A program made the translations under genes and the position numbers. This document shows positions 41,530 through 52,605 of a stretch of 64,000 nt of DNA, one piece after another. Under the pieces are notes generated by a model. That model was not told the origin of the DNA. It did not search any database and worked only from the letters and a program-made list of their open reading frames with translations. The DNA lies in the NCBI RefSeq assembly GCF_018446385.1, contig NC_056005.1:93896984-93960983 (forward strand), read 5' to 3'. Source of the DNA: Zingiber officinale (Eukaryota > Streptophyta > Magnoliopsida > Zingiberales > Zingiberaceae). Every line of letters starts with the position of its first letter. Within the stretch, counting starts at the first letter, position 1.

Positions 41530-43407
41530 ATCTCCCCTTTTGATGTTTGACAAAACCATAATCAAGTTAGGTTAACGATAACCTAACTTAGGTTTTAAAT
41601 CATCTTCCAATGTCCAATGTTCTTTCCTTGAACATTCTCTGGACATTCTCCCCTTAGGTTAACCCAATAACCTAACTTGGGCTCTCCAATAATTCTCCCC
41701 CTTTTTGACACACATCAAAAAGAATTCCAATGTTCTTCCTTGAACATTCCTTGACATTCTTTCCCTAGCTTAGGTTAACCCGATAACCTAACTTGGGTTC
41801 TCCAATAATTCTCCAATGAACACTCTCCCCTTTTTGACACACATCAAAAAGAAAAAGGAGAGTATCAAGGTCAAGAGTTTCTTCCTAATGAAAGTCCCAT
41901 ACCTTTCATTGAAACTCTTAATTTCCCCCTTGATACTTAACAATCAACTTAGTGATAATCCCATATCACTAATCCTCAAAAGTCTTAAGGAGTAAAAACT
42001 CCTCCTAAAAGTCAACTCCCCCTTGACAATTAGGTAAAACTCCCCCTAAAGGTCAACTCCCTCTTGACCATTGCACCAACAATGTCTTTGAGAGTTCCAA
42101 ACCTTTAGAAATCCACAAAACCCAACTTCCAGCTGAAATTTCAGACCAACAGCTGAAAATCAGAAACTGGCACGCACTGATCGGTCCCCAGAACGATCAG
42201 AAACCCCATGGATCGGTCTCGCACTCGATCGTCACTGATCGGTCACCAGACCGATCAGAACTTCCCTGGATCGGTCCGGTGACCGATCCACACTCTGAAA
42301 TCAGAGATTTCTGATTTCCCTTCCCGGAAATTCAGAAACTCCTAAAAAATTCCAGAAAATTCGAAAAAATGTGAAATTTTGAGGATACATTCCTCATAAC
42401 ATATACTATCATGGAAAAATAGTTTTCTATGAGAATAACTTCCATTTTCAAATCTTGATACAAAATTCAAAAACTTTGAAATAATTCAAAGTTAAGTCAA
42501 CTTTGTATCACAATGTTCAATGATGAAAGCTATCACTAGGAAAGCTTCATCAAGGTTTTTCAAAACAATTTTGAAATGATTTCAAACCCTTTAATTTGGG
42601 ACCACAATCTTAGGGCTATATGTACATGACTTGTACACAAGCTTTCCCTATGATCCTCCTTTTCTTGAATTAGGCTCATCTAGGTACAAAAACTATGCAC
42701 CTTGATCCTAACTCATGATCCTAATATCTCACACACATCTAAGGTGTATCAAACCACATTCAAGTCAATTTGATGTGAGATATGGGTTAAGGTCAACTTA
42801 GGCTAAGTTCTCATGCATTTTCTAAACTACACTTTGATCTCAATACCAAAATGTGTTTTTATCCTTAAATCAATTTCATTGATTCTTAATGCAAGAGATG
42901 ATGACATGGCATAAATTAATAACATAAATGAAAACATGTGCCAATGTCATGATGTCATGGCATAAAGTTTGAAACGAAACTAACACATGACATATAGATA
43001 ACCTAAGCATTATCATGACATTTCAAATGATAATAAAATAAGTATGATGTCATGGCATGGCATATGGCAACCAATCATGGGAAGTTAGCACAAATAAAAT
43101 GCCTAAATTCCCTATCTAAGTATCCTTAGCCTTAGCTAACTTAGGATCTAACCCTAGATTGCCCATATATCCCTTAGAGAAAACCAAAATCCCAATTATG
43201 GTATTTCTCTAGGTTTTCTTAAATTGTGCCAAATAAGATTGAAATCGATATTTTTCAAATATGGCACAATTTACTCTTTAAGGAGTAAATAATAATTCTT
43301 TTTCATTTTCAAAGGTTATCAAAACCTTGAAAATGCTCCTTGAGTGTCAATTTCCTCAAAGTTGGGTTAACTACCCTTCTAATCGGAGTTGACACTCTCT
43401 AACCCAT
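41530..43407 (-). other. Non-coding 3' internal region of element E
   Basis: Inverted counterpart of 13790-15798 in B: ATGTCATG/CATGACAT-rich part near 42900-43060, dyads near 42178-42290, and repeated CTCCCCCTTTTTGACAC. No pol. Confidence 0.75.
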
Positions 43408-44935
43408 CTATGGGGTAGAGAAGATGCTCCTAGGAACCCAATACCTATTAGAGCTCATTGGGTTCACTAAATATTCACTAGGGATAACTTCCCTAGCAAC
43501 CCTCCTAATGACCCTCTTAGGCTTTAAAGTCTTGGCCATTTGGGACTCATCAAGATCAACTCTAGGGGTGACTCCCCTTGTGACCTTGATGTTGGTCTTC
43601 CTAGCCCTAGGTTTTGTTCCATAATCGAATGGAACATTATGATAAGTGGGCTTGACCACTTGAGACTTAGGTTTGTGACCCAAACCTTTCTTGTTCTTGG
43701 ATATTGGTTTTTGACCCTTAAACCCTAGAGATGACTTCTCCAAGTTCTTAAGAGCCTTTTCCAAAGTATCAAGTCTTGACCTCAAGACTTGATTCTCCTT
43801 CTCTAATACCTCAATTTTTAATTTTTCATTTTTCTTTGAGGTATTCCTAGGCATATGTCTAGATGATTTGGGATTTCTATCTAGGTTTCCCTTAACCTTA
43901 GATGAGTTAATCCTAGGGTTGGCTTTCCTAGTGTTATCCTTATCTAGACTAACATCTTTGGCACCTAAGCACATATATTGGTTCCCAGAATTATCATGCT
44001 TATCATTCTTGACAATTGCAATAAAACTACTAGCATGAGTCTTATTATTATTGCAAGAGTGTGCCTTAAATGTTACCTTAGGGTTTGCCTTAGCTCCCCC
44101 TATCGACGTGCTCGGTCTCTTGTCCTTGTGAGATTGCCTCCCCCTCGGACATTGACTCCGATAATGTCCCCTTGCATTGGAAGCACACCACGTGCTCCTT
44201 GCCCTTGCGTGTTGGGACTCCGACTTCCTTGATCTTTGGCGCCGGTGGAGTCTTTCTAACCCTCTTTGGACACTTACTCTTGTAGTGCCCAAACTTCCTA
44301 CACTCAAAACACATCATGTGTAATTTGCTTGAAATCACAGTGTTTGAGTTACCTAGGGTTGTGGATGTAGATGAGCTTTCTTCTTCATCCCTTCAGGAGA
44401 TAGATGCTTCTTCTTGCTCCGAACTTGAACAAGAGGAACTCTCCTCCTCTTCTTCCTTGGATGTTGAGTAGCCCTCAACTCCCAATTCGCTCCCTCCATG
44501 ATGTGAGCTACTTGGCTCACTAGGCTCCTCTTCATGGCTTGAAGTGGAGCTCTCCTCATGGTACTTGGCCAAGTTATCCCACAACTCCTTGGCATTGTTG
44601 TATTTACCTATCTTACACAAAACACTAGTAGGTAATGAAAATTCAATTGTTTTAGTTACCTCATTGTTGATCGTGGATTGGTGGACTTGTTCCTTCGTCC
44701 ACTTGTTCTTCTCTAGAGGCTCTCCTTCTTTATCCATTGGAGGAGTAAACCCTTCTTGTACACAAAACCAGTTCCACATATTAGTCCTAAGAAAATACAT
44801 CATCCTTACCTTCCAATATGCGAAGTTGTCGTTGTAGAAGGGTGGAATGGTGATGTCTTCTCCAAATTGATCCATCTCTAGCTTGTGCTCCCACGGGTGT
44901 GAATCCGATGAAGAGCGGCCTCGCTCTGATACCAC
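43408..44935 (-). pseudogene. gag of element E (decayed)
   Basis: Minus-strand gag closely similar to the intact gag of B. It has an N-terminal domain with FAYWKVRMMYF and NWFCVQEGFTPP, an acidic Ser/Glu linker, and a zinc knuckle CFECRKFGHYKSKC. A basic region, the coiled coil KIEVLEKENQVLRSRLDTLE and the tail EYLVNPMSSNRYWVPRSIF follow. Broken in about two places. Confidence 0.85.
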
Positions 44936-44936
44936 T

Positions 44937-46538
44937 TGTTGGGATCGTTCGTACTCGGCTAGAGAGGGGGGGTGTGAATAGCCGCCCCAAATCGTTCGCG
45001 TTTCTTTCTACAAACTAGGGTTAGTGCAGCGGAAATAAGAACAAGAAACGAAAACAAGAAGATCAAACCTCAACGCGTCGATGTAACGAGGTTCGGAGAT
45101 AAACTCCTACTCCTCGGCGTGTCCGTAAGGTGGACGAGCCCTATCAATCCGTCGGTGGATGAGTCCCCGGAGAACCGGCTAATAATCACTCCTTCTGGGT
45201 GGAGAAACCTCGCCACAAAGTTTTGCAAAAGTAATACAAGAAGGAGTATACAGCAAGAAGCAAAATACAATACAACTGTAAAACCTTCGCTTACTTGCCT
45301 TCTCTTCGACTGGATGAAGCAGCAGCTTCAAGCAACGCCTACAACAGCAGGAAACCAGTCGTAGAAGCTCACACGAAGCTTCGGAACTCAACAAAGCTCA
45401 AGAGCACAACAGCAGCTCAGAAGAGGAAGAAGTTGTCGCGCAGCAGCAGCCCTCGACCCCTTTATACCTGCGAAGAAGACAGCGAAGAAACTAGCCGTTG
45501 CGTCGCAACGGCTAGAACCCTGATCGGTCTACGGACCGATCAGGCCCTGTGCTGATCGGTCCCCAGACCGATCAGTTAGTGCACAGAACCTTCTGTGCGT
45601 ACTCTGATCGGTCTGTGGACCGATCAGGCTACAGCTGGATCGGTCCACAGACCGATCCGCTTCCGCGACATCGTCTCCTGATCGGTCCCCAGACCGATCA
45701 GCCTGCCTTTCTTTTCGCCTCTGTTCGCTTGCTGATCGGTCACCAGACCGATCAGTAACCGATCAGAGAGTTTCTGTTCGGTATCTGATCGGTCACCAGA
45801 CCGATCAGAGCAAACAAGGTATCACTGGATCGGTCTGGTGACCGATCCAGAGCTTGGTTTTTGCCCAAACCAAGTTCCAAGACTTCCAAACCAATATCCG
45901 GTCAACCTTGACCTATTGGTACTTCATCCCTAGCATCTGGTCACTCCCTTGACCTGCTAGAACTCCTTGCCAAGTGTCCGGTCAATCCCTTTGACCTACT
46001 TGGACTTTCCAACACCAGAAGTCCGATCATCCCTGATCCAAAAGGACTTTCCCACTGCCTGGCTTCACTCACCAGGACTTTCCCCGTGCCAAGTCTCCAT
46101 ACTTGGACTTTTCCAGTGCCAAGTCTCCATACTTGGACTTTTCCAGTGCCAAGTCTCCATACTTGGACTTTTCGCGTGCCAAGCTCCCTGCTTGGACTTT
46201 TCCGTGCCAAGTCTCCATACTTGGACTTTTCCAGTGCCAAGCTCCCTACTTGGACTTTTCCGTGCCAAGTCTCCATACTTGGACTTTTCCCGAATCAGGT
46301 CAACCAGGTCAACCCTGACCTACGGTTGCACCAATAATCTCCCAAACATCTATTCTTGTCCCACATCAAGAATAGAACTCTCTCACGAGTGTCAAACATC
46401 AACATGTAACACAACTAGGTCAACCTTGACCTAAGGTTACACCGACAATCTCCCCAAGTCAAACATCAAAATACAACTCGAGTCACGTCAACTCGAGTCG
46501 GGTCAACCAGGTCAACCTTGACTAAGTTTGCACCAACA
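44937..46538 (-). repeat. 5' LTR of element E
   Basis: 1602 bp. Has eight well-kept GATCGGTC-N4-GACCGATC dyads (about 45520-45855) and about seven CCAAGTCTCCATACTTGGAC-type tandem units (46085-46290). Both are in the same order as in B, read on the minus strand. Confidence 0.9.
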
Positions 46539-46543
46539 GCTCT

Positions 46544-46735
46544 AACAAATGTACACCTCAAGAAAGAGAAATAACAAAAAATGATTAGTAACGATAAAAA
46601 AATATAAAATTTATTTAAATATAAATGATAATATAATAAAGTCATGGCGTGAAATGATCTATATAATCAATCTCGCCTAATTAGATAAAACTTGAATATT
46701 ATTAAAGTATGTATATTGTAACAATTATGAATCCG
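46544..46735. repeat. Dispersed repeat copy 2, right part
   Basis: ATTTATTTAAATATAAATGATAATA near 46608 and the following GATC-ATATA-CAATCTCGCCTA stretch match 27467-27545. This is the other half of the repeat split by the MITE and element E. Confidence 0.45.
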
Positions 46736-46774
46736 TAGTTACTTACTGTAATAGTACCAAACAAATTTTGTTTG

Positions 46775-46775
<1 letters not shown>

Positions 46776-46813
<38 letters not shown>

Positions 46814-46818
46814 GTTTG

Positions 46819-46850
<32 letters not shown>
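46776..46850. repeat. Paired (AT)n microsatellites
   Basis: Two long AT runs (about 46777-46809 and 46821-46849), each preceded by TTTGTTTGGAAT. The flank was duplicated with the repeat. Confidence 0.9.
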
Positions 46851-46853
<3 letters not shown>

Positions 46854-46969
46854 CATTGCACTTTTTAAAATTTTAACCTAAAATAAAAAAGTAGCATTTA
46901 ATTTGATATATGAAATAATTATTTTGCAAATTAACCCTTGCCATGATTTAGTACAACTTATGATTTCTA

Positions 46970-47510
46970 AATAGGGTTGTAAACAAGTCGAGCCAAGCTG
47001 AATCGAGTTTTAAGGTATTCAAATTTATTTGATAAGATAACTGAGCTAAATCAAACCGAGCTTAAAATGAACTAAGCTTTTAAAATAATTGTTCAAGTTT
47101 GACTTGGTTTATTTTTTTATGTGCTTGAGCTTGTTTGAAGCTTGACTTGAGCTTGGTTCGTTTAGATGTTATCAAGCTCTCAATTCAAATTTGGCTTGAG
47201 TTTGGTTCGAGCTTGACTTTAATTTGGTTTGTTTAGATATTATCGAGCTCTCAATTCAAGTTTATTTGAATATTTGAAACTTTTAGTTGTTCGATTGGTT
47301 ATTGAGCTTTATAATTTAAATTTATTTATTTATTTTACTTTATTATTTATTTAGCATATTGAAAATAATTTTATTAATGAATATGATTTGTGAATGTTGT
47401 TTACAAATATTACTCACGAATGTTAATGAGTTAAACACATATGTGTTCAAGCTTGTTTATTTAATTTAACGAGCTATTCAAGTTTGTTTGTTTAATTGAT
47501 CTTGGAAAAA
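46970..47510. repeat. GCTTGAGCTT-rich dispersed repeat
   Basis: AGGGTTGTAAACAAGTCGAG followed by many CTTGAGCTT/AAGCTTGA words and two copies of TATCGAGCTCTCAATTCAAG-type sequence (47168-47192, 47238-47260). It resembles a common monocot non-autonomous DNA repeat that starts GGGCTGTAAACGAGCCGAGC (from memory). Ends not defined. Confidence 0.4.
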
Positions 47511-47888
47511 ATATCCATATGGTACCAATTGCGGCAAGACAAGCCTCATTCAAGTGTTGCATCTCAACATTCATATATAAGTTATCCAATAATGAAATTT
47601 TGGAGGACTAAAATGAAATTTCGTACATAGTTTTTAAAGTCACGACTCGAAGCAGGACCAAGGATTCGACATCTCGTATACCAATTCGCGACAAAAGTTG
47701 TTCCTCGTGCATCAGTTGTCGTTCGCGACATAAGTAGCGTGTCAGCTGGGAAAAGAGACCGCGAACCAACGCACAGCAGCGTGCTCCTTCCTTCCTTCCT
47801 GTCTAGGGTTTCTTCTTCGATCTCTTTTTCCTTTGTCCTTCCACATCCCTCTCTCGTCGGGCTGCAGATCTCCCTCTTTCGCCCTCCG

Positions 47889-48291
47889 ATGGCGTACGTC
47901 GACCACGCCTTCTCCATCTCCGACGAGGACATCATGATGGGCGACTCCAGCTACGCCATCCGCAGTCGGCCCCCCATCAAAGAGATCGCCTTCGCCGTCG
48001 CCCTGCTCGTATTCGGCTCCCTCGCCATCGTCGTCGGCTCCATCATGGCCGCCAACCGCGTCGGCGGCGACCGCGCCCACGGTACCTGATTTCCCTCTCA
48101 ATTTAGTCCAGTACCAACTCTTTATGCCGGTCCTTCTTCACACCCTATTATTGGGATTTTACGATTTAGGGATTTTCTTCGCGATTTTGGGGTCCGTGCT
48201 TTTCCTGCCAGGGTTCTACTACACGAGGATAGCTTATTATGCGTACAAGGGGTACAAAGGCTTTTCCTTTGACAATATTCCTGCTGTCTGA
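47889..48291 (+). CDS. TMEM230 / DUF872-type small membrane protein
   Basis: Two exons, 47889-48081 and 48170-48291, with an 88-bp intron (CACG|GTACCT...TTTAG|GGATTT). Product 104 residues. Cytosolic N-terminus [20 protein letters not shown], then [20 protein letters not shown] (first membrane span, about 33-55). After a short loop, [10 protein letters not shown], comes [20 protein letters not shown] (second span, about 65-84), ending [17 protein letters not shown]. This is the full length and pattern of eukaryotic TMEM230. Human TMEM230 sits on secretory and recycling vesicles; the plant role is not established. The start was chosen because [12 protein letters not shown] is the conserved N-terminus, although the frame is open further upstream. 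A CT-rich leader (47790-47888) precedes it. Confidence 0.93.
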
Positions 48292-48497
48292 GAACTATGG
48301 ATGCATTTCTTGGCTCGCCATGGATGATCCCTTCTGTATAGTATGCTTCGACAACACTTTACTAGGGTTTCTTTATCTCTTGGTCTCTTTCTTCTTCTTG
48401 GACAACTTGCATGTAATTTTTCGTTGAAATAATGATAATAAACTGTGTTATGTGAAGTCTTGAAGTTAAATTGTCTACGTGTGCTTGCTAGTTGATA

Positions 48498-48722
48498 AAT
48501 TAGTGTAATATACATTGTGAACAATTGAGTTTAGAAGAACCTCACGAACTGCATTATTCTGTTGTTTGACAAACTGTTCTATATATATTTTTTTTGTTAG
48601 AATTTCCCTTTTCCCCCTAAATAGAACAAGTAGTATAACATACATCACACAATTGAGTTTAGAAGAACCTCGCAAACTGCATTATTTCTGTTGTTTGTTG
48701 ACAAACTGTTCTGTGTTTACAG
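48498..48722. repeat. Local duplication
   Basis: CAATTGAGTTTAGAAGAACC, then CTGTTGTTTG and GACAAACTGTTCT, at about 48522-48582 and again at about 48650-48714. The copies differ by a few bases. A short direct duplication about 130 bp apart. Confidence 0.8.
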
Positions 48723-49757
48723 TTACCTTTTTTTTTTCCAGATATCTAAGAGATGTCCCCTTGTTAATCTCATTTTTAGCTCATTGCTTGATTTTGCATC
48801 TCTCAAATAGTTTGTATTTTTTTTCAGGAAACTGGCATATATATGAGGTTCAATCTTATGGTAATCTAGTAGATATATTCTCAGTACTTGCTGAGATTTA
48901 ACTACTGTAAATGAACATCCAAGATTAAAGAATGCGCTTCACTGCATTAATGCCGATCATTTTATGTTTTCACAGTATTTTAGCAGAGATAACACTTAAC
49001 GTATTTGGGTTCATTCTTATTTCTTGCGCAAATTTGAACTGTTTGAGTTGTTTCATCATATCCAATTACTGGTCTGATTCATCATTTTCTTTGTGTTTTT
49101 CTGAATCACACTAACAAACGGTTTTAACATGTTTTTTTCCAGACTTGTTTCCACTTATAGTTTTTTCACACCTTGGATTTTTGTGTTTAATCAGACCAGA
49201 CCATTTTGGTGGATATATCAATAAACTTCCACATTATTCTTAGGAATATAATGTTCATTCGATGAATCAAAACAACCTTGTATGCCTACCAACAAATGGT
49301 TTCTCATTCTCTTTGTTGCCAATCAATATGACTTAAAAACTTCAGTTCCAAAATTTTTTGTATTGCCACCCACACGACCTATATGATATTGCTTAAGAAC
49401 AACATAGTAGAATTGGTCCATGGCTCCGACTTCAGAATACATATTCGATTGTGTTTTACTCCTTATTTTCATTTTTATTTATGTATTTATGATTTTTTTT
49501 TTCAACTTCGTGCTTCTTCTATCTTAAACTGTGTTGCTTTAAAGTGGTACAATGATATCAAGCTAAACATATTTTGAATTTTGATGACTGTTGCATTACT
49601 TCTACGTGGGTTTCAACATCTAGCAAACTTGGACAGAGTTCATACAAGTCACTTGTTAAAAGCCACTAGTCATTAGGCTTTATGATTCTGTATAATTGTC
49701 AATCAACCTCTTCATCTTGACTTGTATGTAAAATTGCAAATCATTGTTGATGGTGTT

Positions 49758-49774
49758 CCCCCCCCCCCCCCCCC
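49758..49774. repeat. Homopolymer C17
   Basis: A run of 17 C. Its length in the assembly may not be exact. Confidence 0.9.
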
Positions 49775-51180
49775 TCTTGAAATTGTTATTCCTGTTTGCT
49801 CCATTATGAATGGATTGAGTTTATGCAACTTTACAATGCAGTTGTTAGTATGCAAAAAGTTTGGTCAGAGAATCTACACTCTTGTTTTTTTAGTAATCTA
49901 AGTGTACTCTACGCTTTGTCCAACTCATTCGTGAGGTAGATATTCGTTTCATAGTTTGTTTATCGGATAAATTTTAAGTACAGACACTCAAAAGTTAACC
50001 TACGGAATATTCATTGAGAGATTCAAACATGTACATTCTTTTTTTGAGGCTGGTAATTGAATCTGTTTGAAGAATTTCATAAGATGAGTCAATAACTAGC
50101 CTCTGTGGGCTTTGTTTATTTTTTATTTTCTATAGTTGACACCTTGTATTTCTTTGGCTCGATTAATCTGGGGGTGGCCCGTCTGATCCTGTGTAAGTTC
50201 TCCACCGACTAGTGGAATATAAATTGATTAAATGTATATAGATGTTCATTTTGACAATCAACTTTTTTGGTCCGTTATCGTTCATAATAAGCAACGATAG
50301 AGTTTTGAATTTTAGAAACCTGGTCTGGCTTAATAATGGCACCCTCCGTGGGCACCTCCGCGGGCTTCTTTTACTGGTATCATAAGTCTGCATTGCTATT
50401 CAATTAAAATTGATTATAACACCCATCATCGTTAACGTTTTATTTTTTTAAAAAAATCTGATTTGATTTAATTAAATTTTATAATGGAGATTAATAGAAT
50501 AAATTAAAATAACCAAGATTTTTTTTAAAAAAAATTAAAATTTTGTAATCGAATCGAATTTTTGAATTAAATGAGATGGTCGGTTATTTAGGTTTGGTTG
50601 AGATGTTATTCACCGGATCAACTCACGGTTAAAAGTTAATTTATTTTCTATTACAAAATATATTTTAGAATGTTAAAATCATCCGACTGCTCTTTTAAAA
50701 ATTTACAATATTTTTAGGAAAATATTTGTTTTTATTTTGAATTTATTTAAAAATATAATTTATTTTGATGTGTATCAAAGTTGGTGCATCCGAGTTATTT
50801 TTTGAAGATAAATTATGAGGTTAATTTTTAAGTAAATTGTTAAGTGGTTAAGAGATTAGGGAGGGAATTTTTGTTATGAAGCATCCTTTACATATTGTAA
50901 TAAAATATAATTTATTTTGAAGAGGATTTATACAGTCATGATTTTTTTTTTTGGATTATTTCATATAATTTAGAAGTGAAGTAAATCATGAGGTAATTTT
51001 TACTTGGGTCTTTTTAAAATTATTTAATATGATTTGAAAGAGAGGTTAATTATAGATGTTTTATACAGACATGAGATGCATTTAATTTCATGGAAGTTTT
51101 TAATTAATCATTAGGAAAAATTAAAAGATACTAAAAGACGAATATATTTATCTCCAGTATCCCGTCAAATTGTAAATTAA

Positions 51181-51870
51181 GGGTGTATTTGATTGAGGGT
51201 TATCCTTGATAATTTTGGTTATTCATCTAAAGTTATCAACAAAAATTCTGTTTGGTTTAGGTAATTGATGATTCCCGAGTAATGTTTTATGCCCGACATG
51301 TCAGTAAAAGGGGCATGCAATAAGGAATCGGAAAACCTCGGAAAAATAAAGTTTTTCTCGATTCCGGGGTTATCGATTTTTTTTATCCAAAATATCCTCG
51401 GATAAAAGGAAAATATGGAAAAAAGTAAAATGTAAAGAAAAAAATGAAAAATATAAAAAAAATAAAAAAAACATAAATTTTTTAAAAATAAACAATCATT
51501 AAAAAATAATAAAAAAAAATAAAAAATGGTAAAAAAAACTTAAAAAAAAATAGAAAAAACATTAATTTTTTTAAAAAATACATAAAAACATTTAAAAAAA
51601 ATTTAAAAATAGAAAAAACATAACATAATTAAAAAAAATACAAAAAAACATAAAAAATAAAAAAATAGAAAAAACGTAAAAAATTTTAAAAAGTAAAAAA
51701 TAATAAAAAAATGTTAAAAAACATTAAAAAATAAAAAATAGAAAAATATAAAAAACCCTAAAAAATAAAAAAATTTAAAAAAATAAAAATTAAAAAACAT
51801 AAAAAAAAAATAAAAAAAAATATATATATATAAAAAAACGTGAAAATATAGTAAAGTAGAATAGCGTTTA

Positions 51871-51919
<49 letters not shown>

Positions 51920-52129
51920 TGTATAGTTGGTTTTGTAACTCAAGGTAATTTAGTAAAATATTAAATTAGATTATTTATTAAAACCTTCAAACAAATATAT
52001 TTTTGTTGCATTACCTACATTGAACCAAACAACATTTGGTTATGTTTTATTTTTTATAATCTTGATTATGTGATTACTTGATAATCACATAATTAAAATT
52101 ATATATGATAACTTAAATCAAACGTACCC
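51181..52129. mobile_element. Harbinger-like MITE, 949 bp
   Basis: Ends GGGTGTATTTGATT (left) and, inverted, GGGTACGTTTGATT (right), with target duplication TAA at 51178-51180 and 52130-52132. GGGT...TTTGRTT ends plus a TAA duplication are typical of Tourist/PIF-Harbinger MITEs. Subterminal GTTATC/GATAAC words occur at both ends. The centre (about 51405-51835) is almost only A with scattered T and looks like an expanded low-complexity insert. It is followed by an (AAT)n-(ATT)n inverted microsatellite at 51871-51920. No coding capacity. Confidence 0.78.
51871..51920. repeat. (AAT)8-(ATT)8 inverted microsatellite
   Basis: AAT repeats run directly into ATT repeats, a near-perfect 50-bp palindrome that can form a cruciform. 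Inside the 949-bp MITE. Confidence 0.9.
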
Positions 52130-52132
52130 TAA

Positions 52133-52605
52133 AAGATACTCACACTCACGGTCTATAATTTAAAAGTCTAATATTTTATAATTATGCGTCCTGTTTATAT
52201 AAAATATCTTTATAAATACATCGTGATAGAACCGTGGTCCAGTAGGCACTGCATGTCATTGGATAAGTTTTTGTTGTTATCGTAAATAATTTATATGTTT
52301 TCTATGAAAATTTGGGGCTAAATAAATTTTTACCGGTCATTAGACCTTCTAAAATATATTTTCTGCAATCGGATCTCGAATTAATCAGTCGATTAATTCG
52401 ATTCGGAAGCCATCCGGTCGGGTCCGGTTCGGTCCATTTATTAGGCAACGGCAACGGCGGCGGCGAGTTCAATCACCGACGCTGCGGCAAGCACAAGGCG
52501 GTGCAGTTATCCTTCGCAGTCTCCCCTTCCTCTTCCCTCCCTCCTCTCTCTCCGATCGCTTCTCTTCCTCCTCAGCCGATGCGTTCGAACAATTAGGGTT
52601 CGCCG
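52133..52605. promoter_or_regulatory. Upstream and leader region of the ABC1K gene
   Basis: No TATA box that I trust. A pyrimidine-rich leader (52510-52575) precedes a tiny upstream ORF, ATGCGTTCGAACAATTAG, at 52579-52596, just before the main start at 52606. Confidence 0.45.

Larger units (their letters stand above)
39855..46538 (-). mobile_element. Element E: second member of the B family, minus strand
   Basis: A 6.68-kb element with target duplication GCTCT (39850-39854 and 46539-46543). LTRs are 39855-41529 (3') and 44937-46538 (5'). The primer binding site TGGTATCAGAGC on the minus strand lies at 44934-44923, and a pyrimidine tract (purine-rich on the minus strand) is at 41530-41545. 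The internal part has gag next to the 5' LTR and about 1.9 kb of non-coding DNA, exactly as in B; no pol. The dyad arrays and the CCAAGTCTCCATACTTGG tandem zone are present in both LTRs. Fossil; gag broken in about two places. The two LTRs differ much more than those of B, so it is older, with a caveat about sequence quality in the left LTR. Confidence 0.9.
48292..51170. other. 3' flank of the TMEM230 gene and intergenic DNA
   Basis: No supported coding region. T-rich sequence that could include a long 3' UTR up to about 48480, then repeat-derived or neutral DNA. Confidence 0.4.
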
